DNA of 17,293 nt, taken from positions 1-17,293 of the forward strand of contig DOOY01000179.1 of the NCBI GenBank assembly GCA_003514765.1. The letters run 5' to 3'. The notes under the pieces were generated by a model, which saw only the letters and a list, made by a program, of their open reading frames with translations, was not told the DNA's origin and searched no databases. This document shows positions 1-8,450 of the stretch, in pieces (the stretch's first letter is position 1; each line of letters starts with the position of its first letter). The position numbers and the translations under genes were made by a program. Source of the stretch: Nitrosomonas sp. (GTDB lineage Bacteria > Pseudomonadota > Gammaproteobacteria > Burkholderiales > Nitrosomonadaceae).

Positions 1-61
1 ATTTCTACAACTACTGTATTTAGTACTTGATGCGGCCATAAAAATAGTGTGCAATTAGCTT

Positions 62-442
62 ATGACAGAAAAAAAATACGAAATTAACATCAGTGTTCGC
101 ACAACTTATTTACCGGATCAGTCCGATGAAAAGACCGATCAACATGTTTTTGCCTACACCATTACCATTGCCAACAAAGGTACGGTTGCCACACAACTGA
201 TCAGCCGTCACTGGATTATTACCAACGGTGACGGCACTGTGCATGAAGTGCGCGGCCTGGGCGTGGTCGGGGAGCAACCTTTGCTCAAACCCGGTGACAC
301 CTTCGAATATACCAGCGGCACTGTCATCTCGGCTTTAGCAGGGTCCATGAAGGGCAGTTATCAAATGGCGACTGAAAACGGTGTGCATTTTGATGTACCC
401 ATCCCCGAATTCATTTTGACTGTGCCGCGCGTGCTCCACTGA
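62..442 (+). CDS. apaG: ApaG family protein
   Basis: The 126-residue product has the usual length and the single Ig-like beta-sandwich character of ApaG. The conserved glycine-rich stretch GLGVVGEQPLLKPGDTFEY lies at residues 65-83, followed by TSG and, further on, a GSY element. ApaG in enterobacteria is linked genetically to Co2+ resistance and Mg2+ efflux, but its biochemical role is not settled; the same fold is found in F-box proteins. The ATG start gives a full-length protein; no strong ribosome binding site is visible upstream. The next gene begins 30 bases downstream on the same strand, so the two may be co-transcribed. The identification rests on family motifs and length, and the physiological role is inferred from the family only. 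Confidence 0.93.
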   Translation: MTEKKYEINISVRTTYLPDQSDEKTDQHVFAYTITIANKGTVATQLISRHWIITNGDGTVHEVRGLGVVGEQPLLKPGDTFEYTSGTVISALAGSMKGSYQMATENGVHFDVPIPEFILTVPRVLH

Positions 443-472
443 CAGGTTGTTAAAAAACCTTAAATACACAGC

Positions 473-1177
473 ATGACAGGCAAGTTGTATCTTATTCCCA
501 CACCGATCAGCGATAATGACATTGATTGGGTCATACCGAAAGCGGTCGGACAATCGATTCAACAGCTTACCCACTATATTGTGGAGCACCCCAAAACCGC
601 CCGCCGATTTCTGAAACATATTGGATGCAAGTTGCCGATACAGGAAATTCACATGCATACCTTAAACGAACATACCCGCTCCGACGAACTAACATTATTA
701 TTACAACCTTTGCTGGCAGGTAATGATACTGGACTATTGTCAGAAGCCGGTTGCCCGGCCATCGCCGATCCAGGCAGTGGGCTTGTGCGGTTAGCGCATG
801 ATAAAAAGATACCCGTCGTTCCTTTGGTTGGTCCTTCATCGATTTTTTTGGCGTTAATGGCTTCAGGACTCAATGGTCAGCAATTCTGTTTTAATGGCTA
901 CTTACCCATCGAGCAGGAAGCACGCGCGCAAAAAATCACAGAATTGGAGAAACGTTCCCGCAATCGTGATCAAACCCAAATTTTTATTGAGGCGCCCTAC
1001 CGCAATCAAGGTTTGCTTGAACTGATTGTTCAGACCTGCGTGGACGATACGGACTTATGTATCGCCACAAACCTGACATCCTTACACGAAAACGTTATGA
1101 CCAAAACAATCAGGCAGTGGAAACAAAAATTGCCGGATATCAATAAAAGACCGACAATTTTTTTATTGCACGGCTGA
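473..1177 (+). CDS. Short RsmI-like SAM-dependent methyltransferase (tetrapyrrole methylase fold)
   Basis: The 234-residue product begins with GKLYLIPTPI, the beta-strand opening typical of RsmI-type proteins. It carries GLLSEAGCPAIADPG at residues 87-101 (equivalent to the SDAGTPxISDPG motif) and VGPSSIFLALMASGL at 119-133, followed by FNGYLP at 140-145. These are the SAM-binding landmarks of the tetrapyrrole methylase superfamily as used by the 16S rRNA C1402 2'-O-methyltransferase RsmI. It is about 50 residues shorter than canonical RsmI (about 285) and lacks the C-terminal extension. The N-terminal 60 residues also diverge, with no TPIGN motif. It is therefore probably a paralogous group rather than RsmI itself, and its substrate is unknown. 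It lies 30 bases after apaG. Confidence 0.82.
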   Translation: MTGKLYLIPTPISDNDIDWVIPKAVGQSIQQLTHYIVEHPKTARRFLKHIGCKLPIQEIHMHTLNEHTRSDELTLLLQPLLAGNDTGLLSEAGCPAIADPGSGLVRLAHDKKIPVVPLVGPSSIFLALMASGLNGQQFCFNGYLPIEQEARAQKITELEKRSRNRDQTQIFIEAPYRNQGLLELIVQTCVDDTDLCIATNLTSLHENVMTKTIRQWKQKLPDINKRPTIFLLHG

Positions 1178-1186
1178 AAATGCCTG

Positions 1187-1576
1187 TTACTGGTTCTTTT
1201 TCTGAATAAATTCTATTTTATAACCATCAGGATCTTCAACAAAAGCAATAACCGTTGTGCCATGTTTCATCGGACCCGCTTCACGCGTCACTTTGCCGCC
1301 CCGCTTACGGGTTTCTTCACAAGCGAGATAAGCATCACCCACTTCAATAGCAATATGGCCAAAGCCTTTTCCCAGATCATATTGACCGATATCCCAGTTA
1401 TGCGTCAGTTCCAATACCGTTCCGCTGGCTTCATCCTGGTAACCGACAAATGCGAGCGTAAATTTGCCATCAGGATAATCTTTACGGCGTAAAAGCTTCA
1501 TACCCAGTACCTGGGTATAAAATTCAAGTGATTTTTCGAGATCACCGACCCGTAGCATTGTGTGCAGAATTCGCAT
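1187..1576 (-). CDS. gloA: Lactoylglutathione lyase (glyoxalase I)
   Basis: This 129-residue protein converts the hemithioacetal of methylglyoxal and glutathione to S-lactoylglutathione in cytosolic methylglyoxal detoxification. It opens with [20 protein letters not shown], the family signature, and shows the four metal ligands at the positions used by the E. coli enzyme: His5, Glu56, His74 and Glu122. The motif ELTHNW (residues 56-61) and the C-terminal [10 protein letters not shown] (114-123) are also present. The length is typical of the single-domain, Ni2+-dependent bacterial class. Its ATG shares one base with the stop codon of the upstream rubredoxin gene (TAATG), which points to translational coupling. 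Confidence 0.96.
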   Translation of the reverse strand: MRILHTMLRVGDLEKSLEFYTQVLGMKLLRRKDYPDGKFTLAFVGYQDEASGTVLELTHNWDIGQYDLGKGFGHIAIEVGDAYLACEETRKRGGKVTREAGPMKHGTTVIAFVEDPDGYKIEFIQKKNQ

Positions 1577-1764
1577 TAAATTTTCACCATTTCAAAATCT
1601 TCTTTACGTGCACCACATTCAGGACAAGTCCAGTTAATGGGTACATCTTCCCAGCGCGTGCCTGCAGGGATACCTTCTTCAGGAGATCCTTTAGCTTCGT
1701 CATAAACATAGCCACAAATGAGGCACATATATCGATTATAGTTTTGATTCTCTTCAGCAGACAT
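1576..1764 (-). CDS. Rubredoxin
   Basis: This 62-residue protein is a mononuclear iron, one-electron carrier of the cytosol. The two ligand pairs are clear: CLICG with Cys14 and Cys17, and CPECG with Cys47 and Cys50. Also present are [15 protein letters not shown] and the W-E-D-V-P-x-x-W-x-CP block conserved in rubredoxins. The start at ATG leaves a 13-residue polar leader, slightly longer than clostridial rubredoxins (about 53 residues) and common in proteobacteria. The stop codon overlaps the gloA start by one base, so the two genes form an operon. Its redox partner is not encoded in the window. It is divergent from thiD with only 52 bases between the two starts, so the promoters of both units must sit in or near that gap. 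Confidence 0.95.
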   Translation of the reverse strand: MSAEENQNYNRYMCLICGYVYDEAKGSPEEGIPAGTRWEDVPINWTCPECGARKEDFEMVKI

Positions 1765-1816
1765 AATAGATAGTCACTTTCATTTAGGTTAAAATGCTAT
1801 TTTACGGTATTAATGC

Positions 1817-2680
1817 ATGTCACAGCCACCCCCAAATGTACTTTCATTTGCAGCCAATGACCCTAGCGGCGGCGCAGGCATACAGGCTGATTTACTCACC
1901 ATCGCCAGTATGGGTTGCCATCCTTTGTCTGTCATTACCGCGATAACCGTTCAGGATACAACAGGCGTTGATGATATTTTGCCGCTTGATTCAGAGTGGA
2001 TCACCAACCAGGCCAGAGCCTTACTGGAGGATATGCCCGTTCATGCTTTCAAGCTGGGTCTGCTGGGCAGTGTTGAAATCATAGCGGCCATTGCTGAAAT
2101 CGTATCTGATTATCCGGAAATTCCTTTGATTATGGATCCGGTCCTGGTCTCTGGACGCGGTGATGAATTAACGACCGAAGACATGATTGATGCCATGCGA
2201 AAATTGCTGTTACCGCAGGTAACGATCCTGACACCTAACAGTCTCGAAGCCAGACGACTGGCATTATTTGACGATGAAGATGATGACCAGGATCAGGACA
2301 ATCTATCACTCGATGAATGCGCATTCAGACTTCTGGACATGGGGTGTGAGTATGTTTTAATTACTGGCACACATGAAAATACTGCGCTGGTTACAAATAC
2401 ACTGTTCACTGCCGATGGCCAAGTGCGTTCCGATGATTGGAAACGATTACCGCGTAGTTACCATGGTTCAGGATGTACGCTGGCTTCTGCTATTGCGGCG
2501 TCAATGGCAAACGGCTTATCCGTGAATGAAAGCGTATATGCAGCACAGGAATATACATGGCACACGCTTGATGCCAGCTTTAGACCAGGTATGGGACAAA
2601 ACATACCCAATCGACTTTTTTGGGCCAAGGATGTGCATGAACCAGACGAGTGCGAGACCAAAGTCATTGAAAAACCGTAA
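1817..2680 (+). CDS. thiD: Hydroxymethylpyrimidine/phosphomethylpyrimidine kinase
   Basis: The 287-residue product phosphorylates 4-amino-5-hydroxymethyl-2-methylpyrimidine (HMP) and HMP-phosphate to HMP-pyrophosphate, the pyrimidine half of thiamine. It belongs to the ribokinase fold. The N-terminal signature NDPSGGAGIQADL (residues 14-26) and AITVQDTTGV (42-51) match ThiD. The C-terminal HGSGCTLASAIAA (216-228) forms the anion hole with the catalytic cysteine Cys220. An acidic stretch at residues 152-162 (DDEDDDQDQDN) lengthens a loop after TPNSLEARRL and makes the protein slightly longer than E. coli ThiD (266). The gene overlaps the start of thiE by 44 bases, coupling the two last steps before thiamine phosphate. 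The ATG start at 1817 matches the family N-terminus. Confidence 0.96.
   Translation: MSQPPPNVLSFAANDPSGGAGIQADLLTIASMGCHPLSVITAITVQDTTGVDDILPLDSEWITNQARALLEDMPVHAFKLGLLGSVEIIAAIAEIVSDYPEIPLIMDPVLVSGRGDELTTEDMIDAMRKLLLPQVTILTPNSLEARRLALFDDEDDDQDQDNLSLDECAFRLLDMGCEYVLITGTHENTALVTNTLFTADGQVRSDDWKRLPRSYHGSGCTLASAIAASMANGLSVNESVYAAQEYTWHTLDASFRPGMGQNIPNRLFWAKDVHEPDECETKVIEKP
2627..2631 (+). promoter_or_regulatory. Ribosome binding site that sets the thiE start
   Basis: AAGGA inside the 3' end of thiD lies 5 bases before the ATG at 2637. An upstream in-frame ATG at 2631 overlaps the AAGGA and so cannot use it. This favours 2637 over the much longer open frame that begins at 2526. Confidence 0.6.
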
Positions 2681-3296
2681 CCAAAGTATCCACGGTCTTT
2701 ACGGAATAACACCGAATCTGATCGACACAGCTGTTTTGCTCAATCAGACCGAACAAATACTGACTGGTGGGGCGCAACTGATACAATATCGCAATAAAAT
2801 AGCAGATAAAACTTTGCGCCGTCACCAGGCAAACTTGCTTTTACGACTTTGTCGAACATATGCCACGCCCATGATCATTAACGATCATCTGGATCTGGCA
2901 ACGGAAATTGACGCTGATGGCGTTCATGTCGGGCAAAACGATGTGGATATTACTGCTGCGCGCAAACTGCTGGGTACGGATAAAATAATTGGCGCAACTT
3001 GTTATAACAGACTGGATTTAGCAATACAGGCTGAAAGCAAGGGTGCTGATTACGTCGCTTTTGGTGCATTTTATCCAACCTCAACCAAACAGAATACAGT
3101 TACTGCGCCACTTGATATTTTGGTCCAGGCCAGAAAAATTTTGACCATACCAATCATTGGCATTGGTGGCATAAATCTAACCAATGCACAAACTATAATT
3201 AAAAATGGTGCAGACGCTGTAGCTGTGAGTTACACACTATACCAGGCAAAAGATATTCACAAAACTGCAGAAACATTTTCTCGTTTTTTTGTCTGA
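2637..3296 (+). CDS. thiE: Thiamine-phosphate synthase
   Basis: ThiE joins HMP-pyrophosphate, made by the upstream ThiD, with thiazole phosphate to give thiamine phosphate. The ATG at 2637 follows AAGGA by five bases and gives 219 residues, close to the family norm of about 210; the frame stays open back to 2526 but that would add 37 unrelated residues. TIM-barrel motifs appear in order: GLYGITP (20-26), QLIQYRNK (47-54), INDHLDLA (81-88), DGVHVGQNDV (94-103), FGAFYPTSTK (142-151) and IGIGGI (174-179). The diphosphate- and Mg-binding residues in these blocks are present. A TTG at 2667 (after SKS) is a possible shorter start but has no better ribosome site. Confidence 0.94.
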   Translation: MNQTSARPKSLKNRNQSIHGLYGITPNLIDTAVLLNQTEQILTGGAQLIQYRNKIADKTLRRHQANLLLRLCRTYATPMIINDHLDLATEIDADGVHVGQNDVDITAARKLLGTDKIIGATCYNRLDLAIQAESKGADYVAFGAFYPTSTKQNTVTAPLDILVQARKILTIPIIGIGGINLTNAQTIIKNGADAVAVSYTLYQAKDIHKTAETFSRFFV

Positions 3297-3355
3297 ATTT
3301 TTAGTAATTTATATTAAGAATTTGTATTTATTAAATTATTTTTGAGAGCGATTCA

Positions 3356-4636
3356 ATGACTTCACGTAACCAACAACTATTCGAGCAATCCCAGAAAGTA
3401 ATTCCCGGCGGTGTCAATTCACCTGTTCGTGCATTTAAATCCGTTGGCGGGAATCCTGTTTTTTTTCAACGCGGACAGGGTGCTTATTTCTGGGATGTTG
3501 ATGGAAAATCCTATATTGATTATGTTGGTTCCTGGGGGCCGTTGATATTGGGCCATGCACATCCTGAGGTAATTAAAACCGTTCAGGCGACAGTAGAAAA
3601 CGGCCTGACATTTGGCGCGCCTACCGAAGCAGAGCTGGAAATCGCCGAGCTTATATGTAAGTTAATTCCTTCTATCGAACAAGTCAGGCTGGTCAGCTCA
3701 GGCACCGAAGCCGGGATGAGCGCCATACGGCTCGCGCGCGGCTTTACCGATCGCAATAAAATTATCAAGTTTGAGGGCTGTTATCATGGCCATGACGATG
3801 CTTTATTGGTAAAAGCCGGTTCGGGTGCGCTGACATTTGGCAACCCAAGCTCTGCAGGGGTGCCACAGGAAATAGCGGGACATACAATTGTGTTGGACTA
3901 CAATGATTTGTCCGGGCTGGAAAAAACATTTGACAAACTTGGAGATGAAATAGCTGCAGTCATCGTGGAGCCGGTCGCAGGCAATATGAATCTGATAGCG
4001 CCCAAAGCTGAATTCCTGACAACATTGCGCACATTATGCACACGACATGATAGTGTTTTAATATTTGATGAAGTCATGACAGGTTTTCGTGTTGACTTGG
4101 CTTGTGCACAGGGACTTTATAAAATCAAACCCGACCTTACAATACTTGGCAAAGTCATTGGTGGAGGCATGCCAATGGCGGCATTCGGCGGACGACGGGA
4201 GATCATGCAATGCCTTGCTCCTGTCGGCGCCGTCTATCAAGCCGGAACGCTTTCAGGCAATCCTGTTGCCGTTGCAGCAGGATTAACCACTCTGAAACTA
4301 ATCCAGGAAACCGGTTTTTATGAAAACCTCACCAAGAAAACGCGCCAGCTGACCGAAGGACTGACCGCCAGTGCTCAAAAACACGGTATTGATTTTTGTG
4401 CGCAATCCATAGGAGGCATGTTTGGACTCTATTTCAGCAAGCATATACCAAACAGCTTTACAGAAGTGATGGCTTGCGATAAGGACGCCTTCAACCGGTT
4501 CTTCCATGCGATGCTGGTCAAAGGAGTTTACTTCGCACCGTCGGCTTTTGAAGCCGGTTTTGTCTCTTCAATGCATGAGAGTTCAGAAATTAACGAAACG
4601 TTGTCTGCTGCGGAAAGTATTTTCGCCAACTGGTAA
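3356..4636 (+). CDS. hemL: Glutamate-1-semialdehyde 2,1-aminomutase
   Basis: The 426-residue class III aminotransferase-fold enzyme converts glutamate-1-semialdehyde to 5-aminolevulinate, the C5 route to heme. The length matches the family. [13 protein letters not shown] (residues 15-27), [18 protein letters not shown] (114-131), [10 protein letters not shown] (139-148), [10 protein letters not shown] (236-245) and the PLP-lysine motif [10 protein letters not shown] (264-273, Lys266) are all visible. Residue 120 is glycine in SGTEAG where E. coli HemL has threonine, a change next to the PLP phosphate region. GAGAG-like sequence at 3344-3348 sits seven bases before the ATG. The gene lies 59 AT-rich bases after thiE and ends just before a strong hairpin terminator, so it may be the last gene of a thiD-thiE-hemL transcript. 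Confidence 0.97.
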   Translation: MTSRNQQLFEQSQKVIPGGVNSPVRAFKSVGGNPVFFQRGQGAYFWDVDGKSYIDYVGSWGPLILGHAHPEVIKTVQATVENGLTFGAPTEAELEIAELICKLIPSIEQVRLVSSGTEAGMSAIRLARGFTDRNKIIKFEGCYHGHDDALLVKAGSGALTFGNPSSAGVPQEIAGHTIVLDYNDLSGLEKTFDKLGDEIAAVIVEPVAGNMNLIAPKAEFLTTLRTLCTRHDSVLIFDEVMTGFRVDLACAQGLYKIKPDLTILGKVIGGGMPMAAFGGRREIMQCLAPVGAVYQAGTLSGNPVAVAAGLTTLKLIQETGFYENLTKKTRQLTEGLTASAQKHGIDFCAQSIGGMFGLYFSKHIPNSFTEVMACDKDAFNRFFHAMLVKGVYFAPSAFEAGFVSSMHESSEINETLSAAESIFANW

Positions 4637-4648
4637 AAACGAAAACAG

Positions 4649-4716
4649 AAAAACGGTAAAAGGAAGGCATAATTCACGCTTGATCCGCGCATAATTTGAT
4701 TCCTTTTACCGTTTTT
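4649..4716. terminator. Bidirectional intrinsic terminator after hemL
   Basis: A perfect 17-base inverted repeat has arms at 4649-4665 and 4700-4716, separated by 34 bases. The + strand right arm runs into six T and the left arm starts with five A, so transcripts from either direction end in a U-run. It sits 12 bases after the hemL stop and between two genes that face each other (hemL on +, cytochrome c4 on -), as expected for a shared terminator. The 34-base loop is long and contains GCATAATT twice. Confidence 0.8.
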
Positions 4717-4791
4717 TAGCATATGTACATGCTTACTTACTACTTACTGCTGACAACTTACTTTACAACCAAAAAAACCAAACACGAACAG

Positions 4792-5442
4792 TCAGTGCAT
4801 TCCTTGAATATACTCGGAAACAGCGCGTTTCTCTTCACCGCTCATACGTGTGAGCACCTTTTTCATCACGTCATCATCGTTGGAACGATCACCCGTATTG
4901 AACAAATTGAGCTGCACTAGCGTATACTCAACGTGTTGTCCGGCCAGCATCGGATAATGCGGCGGAACGCCTGAACCCGTCGGCCCATGACAGCTTGCAC
5001 AAGCAGGCACGCCATTTTCAATATTGCCGCCATGATAAAGCACTTTACCTATTTCCAAGAGTTTTTTGTTGTCGGTTTCTATTCCAGGTACTGCCTTTTG
5101 CGTTTCATAAAAAGCGCCCAGATTTTCCATATCTTCCTGCGTCAATGCTGCAACCATAGAAGCCATTACAGGACTATTGCGTTTTGGTGTTTTACCCTCC
5201 TCCGCTTTAAAATCCATCAACTGCTTAGTGATATACTCAGCATGTTGACCGGCCAGTTTAGGATTTATCGGTATAATGCTGTTGCCATCGGCATTGTGGC
5301 ATCCGGCACAAACACCCGCTGCAATTTCCTGACCTTTGGCAATATCTCCAGTTGCCAAAGCTGATGCAGGAAAAGCCATAGCAAGTAGTGCTGCCATCGC
5401 CATACTGGTTTTAATCATTTTTATCATATTTTTGTATTCCAT
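4792..5442 (-). CDS. Diheme cytochrome c4
   Basis: The 216-residue exported protein carries two heme c attachment sites, CAGCH (residues 45-49) and CASCH (148-152), in two homologous halves. Each half has a KLAGQHAEY / MLAGQHVEY segment and a later Met-rich stretch (PVMASMVAALT; VMKKVLTRMS) that supplies the axial methionine. This is the cytochrome c4 layout. The N-terminus is a Sec signal peptide with cleavage probably after the ALA at 28-30, so the protein acts in the periplasm as an electron carrier towards terminal oxidases. The start may be Met6 or Met9 rather than the first ATG; no clear ribosome site decides this. It is divergent from the SPOR-like gene across a 121-base AT-rich gap. 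Confidence 0.94.
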   Translation of the reverse strand: MEYKNMIKMIKTSMAMAALLAMAFPASALATGDIAKGQEIAAGVCAGCHNADGNSIIPINPKLAGQHAEYITKQLMDFKAEEGKTPKRNSPVMASMVAALTQEDMENLGAFYETQKAVPGIETDNKKLLEIGKVLYHGGNIENGVPACASCHGPTGSGVPPHYPMLAGQHVEYTLVQLNLFNTGDRSNDDDVMKKVLTRMSGEEKRAVSEYIQGMH

Positions 5443-5563
5443 ATTTTTATGCCATCAAAATTCTGTTACATTTTATCCATAAGATTAACATGGCATTTTA
5501 TCAAGGCATAGGATTGTTCACAATAAGATTCAATGAAAATGCGCATATAAATTTAATATCTTA

Positions 5564-6160
5564 ATGAAAGCAATTTTTCCTTTTTTACTTCTTATCAATA
5601 TTTTATTTGCAATCGCAATGTACCATCAATCGAATCAACAGAATCGAAAATCCGTCTCGCCGGTTGTGAATCCAGAAAAAATAATCTCATTGCCCGCTAA
5701 TGAGAATTGTATGGAATGGGGAACCTTCTCAGGACAAGACTCACGCCTAGTCGAAACTGCTATTAGTAAACTCGGTCTAGAAAAGCCATATAAGAAAACC
5801 TTCTTTGCCTCGCTCACCAAATACCGGGTACATACCCCCCCTTTTGAAAATAGAGATGCTGTTGAGAGAGAAATTAATAAATTACGAAACATGGGCATTA
5901 TCAGTTATCGCGTTCGAGAACAAGGGCCCTGGCTAAATGCAATTTCTTTTGGCGACCTGGAAGATAAAACAGCAGCCCAGGATTTATTGAAAAAACTAAA
6001 TAGCAAGGGAATTGTCAATGTAGCAATTCACACGCGGAAGATAGAACAAGAAAAATTTTTATTTTTTGAAACAGGTGCGGATGATATCGCCAAGCTACAA
6101 AACCTGGCTACGCAATTTACTGGCAGCAAGCTGGCACATACCACCTGCGAGCACTTATAA
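5564..6160 (+). CDS. Small membrane-anchored SPOR-like protein
   Basis: This 198-residue protein has one hydrophobic N-terminal segment (about residues 3-20) without a charged cleavage region, so it is probably an inner-membrane anchor with the rest in the periplasm. A first conserved block, CMEWGTFSGQDSRLVE (49-64), is followed by a SPOR-type module at about 87-155. That module has YRVHTPPFENRDAVEREINKL, then ISYRV, then NAISFGDLEDKTAAQDLL and GIVNVAI, the beta-alpha-beta pattern of SPOR domains that bind denuded septal peptidoglycan glycans. Two cysteines, Cys49 and Cys195, lie outside the membrane and could form a disulfide. No catalytic domain is attached. The ATG start lacks a clear ribosome binding site. 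Function beyond peptidoglycan binding is not known. Confidence 0.8.
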   Translation: MKAIFPFLLLINILFAIAMYHQSNQQNRKSVSPVVNPEKIISLPANENCMEWGTFSGQDSRLVETAISKLGLEKPYKKTFFASLTKYRVHTPPFENRDAVEREINKLRNMGIISYRVREQGPWLNAISFGDLEDKTAAQDLLKKLNSKGIVNVAIHTRKIEQEKFLFFETGADDIAKLQNLATQFTGSKLAHTTCEHL

Positions 6161-6220
6161 TAAGCCCGACTGATCACATAAATAAATAGACGCTTCTTGA
6201 TAAATCACCGTGAATCAAAC

Positions 6221-7021
6221 ATGAATGTAATCATAAAAACCGCAGCAGAAATCGAAAAAATGCGTGTCGCGGGAAAACTGGCTTCTGAAGTTTTGGACTA
6301 CATCACGCCATACGTAAAGCCTGGAATTACAACCGAAGAGTTGGATACGTTATGTCACAACTATATGGTCGATGTGCAAAAAACCATTCCGGCACCCTTA
6401 AATTATGCGCCTAAAGGACATACGCCATACCCAAAATCAATCTGCACATCGGTTAATCATCAGATATGCCATGGCATTCCCGGCAAGAAAAAACTGAAAA
6501 ACGGAGACATTGTCAATATTGACATTACGGTTATCAGTCAGGGGTTTCATGGTGATACCAGCCGTATGTTTTACGTAGGAGACCCGTCTATCCAGGCCAA
6601 GCGTTTATGCGAACTGACTTACGAAGCCATGTGGCGAGGCATTGATGTCGTCAAACCAGGGAATCATCTGGGAGATATCGGGCATACCATTCAAAAACTG
6701 GCGGAGGGCGTCGGATATAGTGTCGTTAGGGAATTTTGTGGTCACGGTATCGGAAAAAAGTTTCATGAAGATCCACAGGTTTTACACTATGGCAAGCCCG
6801 GCTCGGGACTTAAACTCAAACCGGGCATGATTTTTACCATTGAACCCATGATTAATGCAGGTAAAGCCGCCATTCGACACTTGCCTGATGGGTGGACGAT
6901 TACCACTAAAGACAGCAGCTTATCCGCTCAATGGGAACATACTATTCTGGTTACCGCAGACGGGCATGAAGTGCTCACCGTCTCCAGTGGCGCACCTCTC
7001 AAACCTGTATACCGTTTTTAA
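6221..7021 (+). CDS. map: Methionine aminopeptidase, type I
   Basis: This enzyme removes the initiator methionine from nascent proteins at the ribosome. The frame is open from a TTG at 6197, but the ATG at 6221 gives a protein of 266 residues that begins [18 protein letters not shown] and aligns with the E. coli N-terminus (264 residues). The pita-bread metal ligands are in place: Asp101 and Asp112 ([15 protein letters not shown]), His175 (FCGHGIG), Glu208 (FTIEPM) and Glu239 (QWEHT). The substrate-pocket His84 lies in CHGIP. There is no N-terminal zinc-finger extension, so it is class Ia. It follows the SPOR-like gene by 60 bases and precedes rph by 17 bases, suggesting a shared transcript with rph and rdgB. 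Confidence 0.97.
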   Translation: MNVIIKTAAEIEKMRVAGKLASEVLDYITPYVKPGITTEELDTLCHNYMVDVQKTIPAPLNYAPKGHTPYPKSICTSVNHQICHGIPGKKKLKNGDIVNIDITVISQGFHGDTSRMFYVGDPSIQAKRLCELTYEAMWRGIDVVKPGNHLGDIGHTIQKLAEGVGYSVVREFCGHGIGKKFHEDPQVLHYGKPGSGLKLKPGMIFTIEPMINAGKAAIRHLPDGWTITTKDSSLSAQWEHTILVTADGHEVLTVSSGAPLKPVYRF

Positions 7022-7038
7022 TTACTGACTATTCACAT

Positions 7039-7761
7039 ATGACACGCAGCCATAACCGTAGCGCCTCGCAGATCCGTCCCATCAAAATAACCCGCCACTA
7101 CACCAAACATGCCGACGGTGCTGTGCTCATCGAAAGTGGCGATACAAAAGTAATCTGTACTGCAAGCATCAGCGAAAAAGTACCTCCTTTTTTAAAAGGC
7201 AAGAACCAAGGTTGGCTGACCGCAGAATACGGCATGCTGCCGTGTTCCACGAATGAACGCATGTTACGTGAAGCAGCGCGTGGAAAACAGAGTGGGCGAA
7301 CCATGGAAATTCAGCGTCTGATAGGCCGTTCCCTGCGTGCGATTATTGATTTATCCATGCTGGGTGAACGCACCATACAAATTGATTGCGATGTTATTCA
7401 AGCCGATGGCGGCACCCGGACAGCAAGTATTACCGGCGCATTTGTCGCCCTGCATGATGCTGTTGAGAGCCTGTTATATCAACAGCTAATCGAAACAACA
7501 CCGATACTTGATTATATCGCCGCCGTCTCGGTGGGAATTTATCAAGGAGTGCCGGTACTGGATCTCGATTATCAGGAAGATTCAACTTGTGATACCGATA
7601 TGAATGTCATTATGACCGGCAATGCCGGAATCGTGGAAATACAGGGAACAGCTGAAGGCATTTCATTTACGCGCAGTGAATTAAACCAAATGCTGGATCT
7701 TGCAGAATCAGGTATCCAAGAATTAATATCGATCCAGAAAACCGCATTAGGTACCCATTGA
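7039..7761 (+). CDS. rph: Ribonuclease PH
   Basis: RNase PH is a phosphate-dependent 3'-5' exoribonuclease that trims tRNA precursors; it works as a ring of six subunits. The 240-residue product shows [58 protein letters not shown] (with phosphate-binding Arg87) and [19 protein letters not shown] (residues 117-135). In the loop after AEYGMLP, the usual arginine is Cys69 (MLPCST instead of MLPRST/MLPRAT). The other two loop arginines (Arg74 and Arg77) are kept. The gene lies 17 bases after map, and its stop falls just before the rdgB start, so map, rph and rdgB look like one operon. Confidence 0.96.
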   Translation: MTRSHNRSASQIRPIKITRHYTKHADGAVLIESGDTKVICTASISEKVPPFLKGKNQGWLTAEYGMLPCSTNERMLREAARGKQSGRTMEIQRLIGRSLRAIIDLSMLGERTIQIDCDVIQADGGTRTASITGAFVALHDAVESLLYQQLIETTPILDYIAAVSVGIYQGVPVLDLDYQEDSTCDTDMNVIMTGNAGIVEIQGTAEGISFTRSELNQMLDLAESGIQELISIQKTALGTH

Positions 7762-7766
7762 ATTCG

Positions 7767-8360
7767 ATGCATAACTTGAAAAAGCTGGTGATCGCCAGCG
7801 GGAACACAGGTAAATTACATGAAATTAATACCCTTTTTGAACCGCTCGGCATTGATGTGTTGCCGCAATCCGTTTTCAATACACCTGAAGTTGCAGAACC
7901 CCACTCAACTTTTGTAGAAAATGCGCTCACCAAAGCAAGACATGCTTGCCATTATACCGGATTACCCGTTCTGGCAGATGACTCCGGCATTTGTGTTAAC
8001 GCGTTGAAAGGGGTGCCGGGCGTGCTTTCAGCGCGTTATGCAGGCGAGCCAAAATCAGACCAGCGTAACAACCAAAAACTGGTTGAGGCATTAAAAAAAG
8101 AGTCCGACCGGAGCGCATATTATTATTGCATCATCATCCTGCTACGCCACACTGACGATCCACAACCCCTCATTGCAGAAGGACTATGGCACGGCGAAAT
8201 TATTTCAGAAGCACGCGGTGAAGGTGGATTTGGTTATGATCCCCATTTTCTAGTACCAGCGCTTGGCAAAACAGCCGCAGAACTCAGTATAGACGAAAAA
8301 AACAGAATAAGTCACCGAGGCCAGGCGTTAGCACAGTTGTTAAAATATTTACAACCGTGA
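7767..8360 (+). CDS. rdgB: XTP/dITP diphosphatase (RdgB/HAM1 family)
   Basis: The enzyme hydrolyses XTP, ITP and dITP to monophosphates and so keeps deaminated purines out of nucleic acids. The ATG at 7767 gives 197 residues, the same length as E. coli RdgB. An in-frame TTG at 7758, which overlaps the rph stop, is possible but adds only three residues. Motifs are SGNTGKLHEI (11-20), VLADDSGI (68-75, with the acidic catalytic pair), ARYAGE (89-94), GEGGFGYDPHF (151-161) and ISHRGQAL (181-188). It begins five bases after rph. In many betaproteobacteria hemW follows this gene. Here the next gene is instead a convergent S49 protease. Confidence 0.96.
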   Translation: MHNLKKLVIASGNTGKLHEINTLFEPLGIDVLPQSVFNTPEVAEPHSTFVENALTKARHACHYTGLPVLADDSGICVNALKGVPGVLSARYAGEPKSDQRNNQKLVEALKKESDRSAYYYCIIILLRHTDDPQPLIAEGLWHGEIISEARGEGGFGYDPHFLVPALGKTAAELSIDEKNRISHRGQALAQLLKYLQP

Positions 8361-8450
8361 AAAAATGTAAACTGATGAAAGCAGATACCACCTTGAATAA
8401 CAGTTTTCAGCAAAAACATGGTCTAAAATGATTCACCCTCAAATGAGGTG

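Noticed and set aside
2526..2636. N-terminal extension of ThiE back to 2526
   Set aside because: It lies wholly inside thiD, has no family similarity, and the ATG at 2637 has a well-placed AAGGA.
4732..4762. Repeated ACTTACT units after hemL
   Set aside because: Only a few short copies with irregular spacing; low-complexity sequence rather than a CRISPR or tandem-repeat element.
8434..8450. Small hairpin (CACC/GGTG with a bulge) just after the SppA-like stop
   Set aside because: The stem is only six base pairs with a bulge and no real T-run follows on the minus strand, so it is too weak to call a terminator.
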